Shown one piece after another: positions 22,428 through 27,738 of a stretch of DNA of 27,738 nucleotides. Origin of the DNA: a virus; IMG/VR virus record IMGVR_UViG_3300042515_000093, positions 1 to 27,738 of that record; one strand, 5' to 3'. The notes beneath the pieces are model-generated. The model had not been told where the DNA came from. It was given only the letters and a program-made list of their open reading frames with translations, and did not search any database. The translations under genes and the position numbers were made by a program. How positions within the stretch are numbered: the first letter of the stretch is position 1; each line of letters starts with the position of its first letter.

Positions 22428-23987
22428 TCAAGATTTAATTTCAGTTTCAAACATGTCGGTCAAAAGTAAGTTGTCGCTAACTTTCCCTTCGAGCGCTTTA
22501 AACATCTTCTTCTCAATTGGGCTACTCTGAATGTGAATCACAGTAACTTTGTCTGAGTCTTGCCCCTTGCGGTCAGCACGCGCACAGCACTGGATGTACT
22601 GCTCAACAGACATGAGCGGCCCATAGAACACCACAGTATCAGCGGCTGTCAGCGTGATGCCATGCGCAGATGCCGCAGGTTGCATGACCAACACACGAGG
22701 ATCAGACTCAGTCTGGAAGCGGTTGATCGTCTGCCCACGCTTGCTTGGTGAGATGTCCCCGTGGATGCACTCATTGACAATACCCTTCTTGGTGAGGTAG
22801 TTGCTGATGGTGTCGATGGTGCTTCGGAACAATGCGAAGATGATGACCTTGCGATCCGTCTCTTCAAGTATCTCCTCCAGTACAGACAAGCGAGGCGCTG
22901 AATCAAACTCCACAACTTCCCTGTCGTCTGTGTATGCCGCACCACAACTGATCTGCAACAGCTTGGATACGCCAGCGGCGGCATTGACTGCCGTGATGGT
23001 CTCGCCTGCGGCTTGCACCAGCATGCGCTCCTTAAGCATGTTGTAGTACTTGGCTTGCTGTGGTGTCAGCGGCACTTCTCGCGTCATAGTAATGACAGGC
23101 GGCAAGTCAAGGCACTGCGCTTTGGTAAAGCGAATGGCCGGCTGTAGTGCTTCGTGAACCTTGTCCTTGGCGTCAGCCTTGGCCGCCCACTTAAACATCG
23201 TCACCTTGTTCATGACTTGGTCGCGCCACGCTGTGAAGAACTTGGGCACGCCCTCGGGGTTGACTAGCTTAGCCAAGCCGTACGCATCCACAGGCGACTG
23301 CGACGCGGGGGTTCCAGTCATCATCCACAGGTATGTGTTGGGTGTCAAGATGGAGTTGAGTGATTTCCACCGGCGTGTGGTGATGGTTTTGTATGCGTTG
23401 GCTTCGTCCACAATCACAAGATCGAAGCGGCCATCGTTACGTATCTCGTCAGCAATAAGGTTCAAGCCCTCGTAGTTGGCGATCACGATCTCGTAGTCAC
23501 GCTGGATCATCTCGATGCGGCGACTAGCCTGCGCATGGTGCGCGATAACGGCAGAGCGGTGAAGGATGCTGTTGTTGATGTCACCCATCCATGCGCTGTG
23601 CATGATCGACAAGGGGCACAGGATGAGAACCCTACGCACCTTACCTAGCTTCATCAAATAGTCAGCCGCCCAGAGTGCAGACAAAGTCTTGCCAGTGCCG
23701 GGCTCAGAGAACACGAATGCTCTCCTGTACATAGTCAAGAACGCTGCCGTCTCGATCTGGTGTTTCATGGGCTTGTAACGCCCCGGCCAGTCATAGCGCC
23801 TAGTGATAGGCGATGGTACGTTCTTAACACCTAGGTTACGCAAGACCCGCGCTTCATCAAGCCCCCAATACACAGCCACGTCGTAGCCACCATCCATGCG
23901 CTCGACAATCTTGTGTTTGGGTATGACTTTGTACTTGTGCGGGTTCCTTGTGCGTAAGACTAATGCTTTGTCTTCGATGATTTCCAT
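22428..23987 (-). CDS. SNF2-family helicase/ATPase
   Basis: A 519-residue protein with GGAG six nt before ATG. Superfamily 2 motifs occur in order: KPMKHQIETAAFL (Q-like, 73-85), motif I SEPGTGKT (94-101), motif II VDEAN (193-197), motif III MTGTPAS (223-229), the second RecA domain with VIIFALFRST (381-390) and CIHGDIS (407-413), and motif VI QYIQCCARADRKGQ (463-476), where R470 and R473 are likely arginine fingers. Motif II reads DEAN rather than the usual DEAH/DEGH. Short phage SNF2 proteins are thought to help with recombination, replication restart or fork remodelling. It sits downstream of the HNH and PD-(D/E)XK nucleases, supporting a recombination or end-processing role. Family call is strong; the in vivo job is inference. 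Confidence 0.88.
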   Translation of the reverse strand: MEIIEDKALVLRTRNPHKYKVIPKHKIVERMDGGYDVAVYWGLDEARVLRNLGVKNVPSPITRRYDWPGRYKPMKHQIETAAFLTMYRRAFVFSEPGTGKTLSALWAADYLMKLGKVRRVLILCPLSIMHSAWMGDINNSILHRSAVIAHHAQASRRIEMIQRDYEIVIANYEGLNLIADEIRNDGRFDLVIVDEANAYKTITTRRWKSLNSILTPNTYLWMMTGTPASQSPVDAYGLAKLVNPEGVPKFFTAWRDQVMNKVTMFKWAAKADAKDKVHEALQPAIRFTKAQCLDLPPVITMTREVPLTPQQAKYYNMLKERMLVQAAGETITAVNAAAGVSKLLQISCGAAYTDDREVVEFDSAPRLSVLEEILEETDRKVIIFALFRSTIDTISNYLTKKGIVNECIHGDISPSKRGQTINRFQTESDPRVLVMQPAASAHGITLTAADTVVFYGPLMSVEQYIQCCARADRKGQDSDKVTVIHIQSSPIEKKMFKALEGKVSDNLLLTDMFETEIKS

Positions 23988-24002
23988 TGCTTCTCCAAGC
24001 TG

Positions 24003-24242
24003 TTATTTTCCGTTGTCGCTCTGGTTGGCGCTCTTGTTACGGAGTCTGGTGTTGCCTGCTGTTGACTTACCTCCGGCACGCAAAGGTTTGATGTGGTCAA
24101 TGTCTTTGCCTGATCTGTCGATGCCCTTCTTGTCGTAGGCTCTGCGGGCTTTCTGACGCTCGATCTGATCGGCTGTCTCGCCGGTTTTCTTTTGCAGTTT
24201 GTATGCGTGTTTGTAGTCACGCTTGCCGTTGGTCTGTGTCAT
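24003..24242 (-). CDS. Small HNH endonuclease
   Basis: A 79-residue protein with AGGAG seven nt before ATG. The C-terminal half carries the HNH core: KDIDHIKPLRAGGKS with D49-H50, then GNTRLRNKSANQ with N64 and N73, matching the layout of small phage HNH nucleases (DHxxPLxxGGxxxxxNLxxxxxxxNxxK). The N-terminus is strongly basic and helical, suitable for DNA contact. No zinc-binding CxxC pairs are present. It lies 9 nt after the PD-(D/E)XK gene and 15 nt before the SNF2 gene, so it is co-transcribed with recombination genes. It could be a recombination or repair nuclease or a free-standing homing endonuclease; tight operon packing favours the former slightly. Confidence 0.8.
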   Translation of the reverse strand: MTQTNGKRDYKHAYKLQKKTGETADQIERQKARRAYDKKGIDRSGKDIDHIKPLRAGGKSTAGNTRLRNKSANQSDNGK

Positions 24243-24251
24243 TACTTTCTC

Positions 24252-24917
24252 CTAATGCTTAGGGTTGAACTCGCATCCGGTGACCTGACACCATCCGCAT
24301 AGTGGGGTTTGATTGGGGTTCCATACATCGTTCTCGAAGCATGCTTCAAGACGCGCAGTACGCTCACGATACTTCCACCAAAACTGCTCGGCTTGGTCTC
24401 GTGTCATCTGCATCTTGACCATATCATCTTTGACAATGAACAGCAACGCAGAGTTGACCTTGCGGATGTGGGGGAAGTGCGCAAAGACCATGAGCGACAT
24501 GAGCACAAGCTGATCCCTGTCGGGGTACTTGTTGTTGCCAGTCTTCCAGTCTCCCACCCACGCCGTAAGGTTGTCGTCATTAACGATCAGGATGTCAGCG
24601 ATGCCTCGAACCCAAACGTCAGGGGACTTCCAGCCCGTAGGCTTTAAGTCCACAGTAAGCGCCATCTCGTACTCAGCCAGAGCCCTTCCGGGCTTATTCA
24701 GCATGGCGTCCACTACAGGCTGGAACTGCGCATACTCAGGCGGTATCGGCTTCTTGTCCCTGATGTAGAACTCGATGGCTTCATGCACCTGATTGCCGTA
24801 CTTGGTGGCCTCAGTCTCTTGGAAGGGGTACTTCTTCAAGACCTTGACCTCGTGGTAGCGGCGCTGGCAACCCTCAAAGTCTTTGAGGGAAGAGTGTGAC
24901 CATGCTGGTTTTTTCAT
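24252..24917 (-). CDS. Cas4/RecB-like PD-(D/E)XK exonuclease with probable Fe-S cluster
   Basis: A 221-residue protein starting within the previous stop (ATGA). PD-(D/E)XK motifs are clear: WSHSSLKDFEGCQRRY (6-21), GNQVHEAIE with H45, RGIADIL with D108, VGDWKTGN with D123 and K125, and DRDQLVLMS with Q136. C17 and the C-terminal C207, C210 and C215 (CGWCQVTGC) reproduce the four-cysteine iron-sulphur staple of Cas4, AddB and related nucleases. Proteins of this family resect DNA ends. Here no cas gene or CRISPR array is near, so it most likely serves phage recombination or replication with the SNF2 helicase and the SSB candidate. Family call is strong; polarity and substrate cannot be read from sequence. 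Confidence 0.87.
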   Translation of the reverse strand: MKKPAWSHSSLKDFEGCQRRYHEVKVLKKYPFQETEATKYGNQVHEAIEFYIRDKKPIPPEYAQFQPVVDAMLNKPGRALAEYEMALTVDLKPTGWKSPDVWVRGIADILIVNDDNLTAWVGDWKTGNNKYPDRDQLVLMSLMVFAHFPHIRKVNSALLFIVKDDMVKMQMTRDQAEQFWWKYRERTARLEACFENDVWNPNQTPLCGWCQVTGCEFNPKH

Positions 24918-25219
24918 TCGAACTTCGCTGTCTTAATGGCTTCTGTTAATCTGTTGGCAAACTTGGTGACAAATACCTCGTTGGCATTGAGCCTGTGTTC
25001 GCCCATGTCTCTGAGGATTGCGTGCACCACTTCATGCCAAAACGTATCTGCGATTTGCTCTGGCTTGAACTGCCTGCCTGTGGTGTTACTTGTGCGGCCT
25101 AGTTGAATGCGTTGCTCGTTGTAATACGTGCGCCCCATGTCATGCTTGTCAAGCATGGCTTCAACTACTTCGACAGAGTACCACCGCCTACCTACTCTTA
25201 TTTTTGCTGGTAACTTCAA
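24914..25219 (-). CDS. Small zincin metallopeptidase-like protein
   Basis: A 101-residue protein. TTG at 25219 is taken as start because AGGAG lies 8 nt upstream and the next Met is at residue 22. The zincin motif is WHEVVHAIL with H62, E63 and H66; E81 in NANEVFVTKFANRL is the probable third ligand. This compact HExxH-NE pattern recurs in small phage metallopeptidase-like proteins of unknown substrate. Overlap with the nuclease start (ATGA) and 11 nt from the polymerase stop tie it to the replication operon. It could process a replication or host protein, or be a structural zinc protein. No signal peptide is visible. Confidence 0.75.
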   Translation of the reverse strand: MKLPAKIRVGRRWYSVEVVEAMLDKHDMGRTYYNEQRIQLGRTSNTTGRQFKPEQIADTFWHEVVHAILRDMGEHRLNANEVFVTKFANRLTEAIKTAKFE

Positions 25220-25230
25220 TATTGCTTCTC

Positions 25231-27216
25231 CTAGTTTTTAGCTAACCCATAACGACGGTGTGCGCCACCGTCAGCGTCCAATGGAATGCCCGGCATATAA
25301 GGCGGCTCCATAGTCATTTGCGCCAAGACCCAAGTCTTAGCTTCTTGCACCTCTGCGTCAGGAACCACAACGATCTGCTCGTCATGTACTGTTCCCGCCA
25401 CAAAGTACCTCTTTGCAGTACGTACCATCCCATCAGTCATCACGCATCTCGCTACGCCCTGCGTGACATTGTTGGTTATTTTTCCTGCGTATATCTTAGT
25501 ACGATCTGGCCCATATGTCCACTCGACTTGTTCTTTTTTTGTGTTCTCGTCTCTGTAGCGCCTGATGTTGAGGTCAGGATACAACAGCTTCATGCCAGAG
25601 GGCAGCTCGATCTCGCCCTTGCGGTACGTCAGGCACTTGTGTTTGTACTCTTTGCCCTTGTACAGCGACTCATGGATCAGCTCGGTGTTCAGCGCCCAGA
25701 AGTCCACAACAGGCGTAGCCGTAGCGCGGTACTTGTCGATGATGGCCTTGGATGCTAGGCAGTGGATGACTAGTTCCTTGGTTGTGCAAGTGTGCGGTAT
25801 GGACTGTAGCTTCTCCACATTGACTTCCCAATCAAGGAATTTCTGCGCCATGGCTTGGGTAACACCAAGTTTCTTCGCAAATGAAAGGTCGTAACGCTGT
25901 GGCGGGGCACCGAGGAAGCCTGTGAGAAGTTGCGATGCGAACGCCGCCCAACCAAGCCCATAGCCACAACCAAGGAGTGCGCTTTTGGCAGACTGCCGTA
26001 GGTCTGGGTGAGACTCTTTAGTAAGTCCGGGTATGTTAAACATCTGCGCACCGAACGCGGCATAAGGGTCACCGCCTGACCGGAATATGTCGAGCATGTC
26101 TGTGTAATCCGAAAGCCACGCAAGTACTCGCGGCTCAATCTGCGATAAGTCCCCAACGACGAGTTGGTGACCTTCGGGAGCCATAATCGCTTTGCGTAAG
26201 AACGAGCCACGCTTGAGGTTCTGCATGTTGATGGCCGAGCCTTTGCTTGCTGTCCAACGACCCGTCTGCGCACCATAGTAGGAGAGAGGAACTGGTAAGG
26301 CGCCACGTTTACTAATGTCGAGGAATCTCTGAGCCCTTGTGCGCTCGGTGGTTGACTTAACCCTAAGACGCGCTTCACATAGAAGGGCAACGTCTTCACG
26401 TTCACCGTTGAGTAGCGCCTGAAAGAGGGCATCATTCTTAGCCAACGCAAGTGTTTCTTTGCCGGTAGTTTTACTGATCTTCCTTGGGGGAACCACACCG
26501 AGGGTCTCGAGTAGTGCTGCAAACTGTGGGTTCGATGCAAGTGCAGTTTCGTCCACGCCGAGCTTCTGTAATAGTGACTCACGTTTTTCCTTTTCGTCTA
26601 GTATGGCATCGGTCAGCATGTTGGGGTCAAGTTGCAAGCACGCACGCGTGTACATCTTGAGGGTCATGTCGACTAGCCTGAGTTCCTTCGATGGGTAGGC
26701 AGCCACCAACCTTGTGAATATTTCCTCACACAGAAACACATCATGTTTGCAGTACTCAGCGAGCTCTCGCTCGAGCGTGGCGTCCAGCTTGTGAACTCCG
26801 TTAGTTGAATGAACAGCCGCCCCTTTGTCGGGTAGTCCGAAGTCACGGGCCAACTTTGCAAGTGAGTTTCCAACTTCCACGCCTCGTAAAGCTCGCGCCA
26901 TCGATAGCGTATCGAAGATGAAACATGGATGGACGCCATATCGCCACTCCATAATTGATACATCGAACTGTGCGTTGTGGGCAAGCACTGCGGTTCGTCC
27001 CCAGTCGATCCCAGCAAAGTATTCACGTAGCTCAGCGTCTCTGTACCATCGAATAGGTTCATCACTTCCGTATTCATGTACGCAGGCGCCGAATGGCTTG
27101 AACTTCTCATGGCGTATGTACTCCTCGGTTGTCATCTTGGTGAGCGTGTAACCTTCCTTGGTGTCCCAGTAGGTCTCGAAGTCGATCGTGATGATTCGTT
27201 TATATGGTGCGGTCAA
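25231..27216 (-). CDS. Family A DNA polymerase with 3'-5' exonuclease domain
   Basis: A 661-residue protein starting on TTG at 27216, supported by AAGGAG 8 nt upstream and by the exonuclease motif I (TIDFET, D12 and E14) lying too close to allow a later start. Exo II is HNAQFD (D85) and Exo III YCKHDV (Y155, D159), so proofreading residues appear intact. Polymerase motif A is VVGDLSQIEPR (D356), motif B RQSAKSALLGCGYG (R407, K411, Y419), and motif C VHDEQ (H611, D612, E613). The residue aligned with Klenow F762/T7 Y526 is L415. There is no 5'-nuclease domain, as in T7 gp5 (704 residues). It is the replicative polymerase of the phage by context. No thioredoxin-binding insertion was recognised. 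The TTGA junction with the preceding gene implies coupling. Confidence 0.93.
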   Translation of the reverse strand: MTAPYKRIITIDFETYWDTKEGYTLTKMTTEEYIRHEKFKPFGACVHEYGSDEPIRWYRDAELREYFAGIDWGRTAVLAHNAQFDVSIMEWRYGVHPCFIFDTLSMARALRGVEVGNSLAKLARDFGLPDKGAAVHSTNGVHKLDATLERELAEYCKHDVFLCEEIFTRLVAAYPSKELRLVDMTLKMYTRACLQLDPNMLTDAILDEKEKRESLLQKLGVDETALASNPQFAALLETLGVVPPRKISKTTGKETLALAKNDALFQALLNGEREDVALLCEARLRVKSTTERTRAQRFLDISKRGALPVPLSYYGAQTGRWTASKGSAINMQNLKRGSFLRKAIMAPEGHQLVVGDLSQIEPRVLAWLSDYTDMLDIFRSGGDPYAAFGAQMFNIPGLTKESHPDLRQSAKSALLGCGYGLGWAAFASQLLTGFLGAPPQRYDLSFAKKLGVTQAMAQKFLDWEVNVEKLQSIPHTCTTKELVIHCLASKAIIDKYRATATPVVDFWALNTELIHESLYKGKEYKHKCLTYRKGEIELPSGMKLLYPDLNIRRYRDENTKKEQVEWTYGPDRTKIYAGKITNNVTQGVARCVMTDGMVRTAKRYFVAGTVHDEQIVVVPDAEVQEAKTWVLAQMTMEPPYMPGIPLDADGGAHRRYGLAKN

Positions 27217-27608
27217 CTGTTCTTCTCCTTGAGTTTGGCTTCAACTTCACGGGCAAGAAACTTAGCCAATACATGCAATTGATGCCCCGGTTCGTATACT
27301 TGCTTCCAAAGATCCATGATTTCCTCATCCGTCAGCCCTACCCATGTGCGCTGTGGTGTGGCGTACAGCTTCATGCCCGCATATCTAGAAACCGCTGGGT
27401 TGAAAGCAAGGAACCCCGTCTCATGCACCCACGCCACAGGTTCAACCTTTGCTACTAGTGCGGCTTTACTGGCGGTGATGGCTTGGTCAGCAATGCGCCG
27501 CATCCTCTCCTCAAGACTTTCAATTGGCGGAGTTTCAATGTGATATTGAGTTCTGGAAATCTTTTCCAACGCCTCCAATGCAAGGCGTAATGCTTCGTCT
27601 TTAGTCAA
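27213..27608 (-). CDS. Small accessory protein typical of betaproteobacterial phages
   Basis: A 131-residue protein starting on TTG at 27608 with AAGGAG 8 nt upstream. It opens TKDEALRLALEALEKI, continues with a helical DQAITASKAALVAK, then EPVAWVHETGFLAF, then GMKLYATPQRTWVGLTDEEI and a charged helical tail. The combination EALxLALEAL, EPVAW and (K/Q)LYxxP...WVGLTDEEI recurs in uncharacterised proteins of phages and prophages of Burkholderiales and relatives, which is the main host hint here. No catalytic motif is visible. Its stop overlaps the polymerase start (TTGA), and its own start overlaps the preceding stop in the same way. Confidence 0.72.
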   Translation of the reverse strand: MTKDEALRLALEALEKISRTQYHIETPPIESLEERMRRIADQAITASKAALVAKVEPVAWVHETGFLAFNPAVSRYAGMKLYATPQRTWVGLTDEEIMDLWKQVYEPGHQLHVLAKFLAREVEAKLKEKNS

Positions 27609-27738
27609 TTAAAATTCTCCTTTGGTGGTGCGTCTAGCAAGTTTAGAAAGCCGAAAAAATCGTTTGCCGCCAACATGAGTTGCGACGCCTCCATCTCATC
27701 ACAGTTTAGGGTGACGACTCCTGCCATCTGATCTTCAG
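27605..27738 (-). CDS. Short or 5'-partial gene at the right edge
   Basis: A leftward frame open to the window edge, ending TGA at 27605-27607. From the ATG at 27727 it encodes 40 residues: AGVVTLNCDEMEASQLMLAA, then NDFFGFLNLLDAPPKENFN. Three more in-frame codons before the ATG are open, so the gene may continue beyond the window. The TTGA overlap with the next start and the dense packing argue that it is translated. The next gene's AAGGAG ribosome binding site lies in its last codons. Function unknown. Confidence 0.5.
   Translation of the reverse strand, partial: EDQMAGVVTLNCDEMEASQLMLAANDFFGFLNLLDAPPKENFN

Noticed and set aside
24252-24917. Cas4 as evidence of a CRISPR system
   Set aside because: No other cas gene or array occurs in the window; phage recombination exonucleases share the same fold and cysteines.
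25770-26582. Leftward 270-codon ORF overlapping the polymerase gene in another frame
   Set aside because: Same-strand alternative frame with Ser/Arg-rich, motif-free translation; the polymerase frame carries all catalytic motifs.

Overview
The window looks like part of the genome of a tailed bacteriophage with short-tailed (podovirus-like) features. About 17.4 kb of virion genes read rightward and about 10.3 kb of DNA replication and recombination genes read leftward; the two blocks meet tail to tail near 17.4 kb. Base composition is roughly even in GC. No ribosomal RNA, tRNA, integrase, insertion sequence or CRISPR array was seen. A 131-residue gene at the right edge resembles small accessory proteins typical of phages of betaproteobacteria, so a freshwater Burkholderiales-type host is a reasonable guess. 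That host call is inference only.

Rightward block (1-17423): the 3' part of a P22 gp10-like tail/DNA-stabilisation propeller protein; a modular beta-rich virion or fibre protein; a 956-residue virion protein carrying an RTX-type calcium-binding repeat block between two copies of a 63-residue helical module; a glutamine-rich protein; a coiled-coil protein; and one giant gene of 3035 codons. The giant protein has glycine/alanine-rich hydrophobic segments, about 1600 residues of coiled coil, an HExxH metallopeptidase-like domain and a C-terminal part resembling the LPD38 domain of phage polyvalent proteins. By layout and composition, the last four genes most plausibly encode internal or ejected virion proteins.

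Leftward block (27738-17356): a small partial gene, the 131-residue accessory gene, a family A DNA polymerase with proofreading domain, a small zincin, a Cas4/RecB-type PD-(D/E)XK nuclease with four probable iron-sulphur cysteines, an HNH nuclease, an SNF2 helicase, a coiled-coil protein, a four-cysteine protein with an acidic tail (candidate ssDNA-binding protein), an HTH regulator, a 60-residue protein ending in QLELF, a primase-helicase fusion, and a 77-residue ORF that runs across the junction into the end of the giant gene. The genes are tightly packed, several overlap by 4 nt, and most have GGAGAA-type ribosome binding sites, so they probably form one or two operons. Together they would supply polymerase, primer synthesis, unwinding, strand protection and end processing.

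The most interesting points are the giant polyvalent ejection-protein candidate, the RTX repeats in a virion protein, leucine at the Klenow 762-equivalent position of the polymerase, a candidate sliding-clamp-binding C-terminus on a tiny phage protein, and the small ORF bridging the convergent junction.
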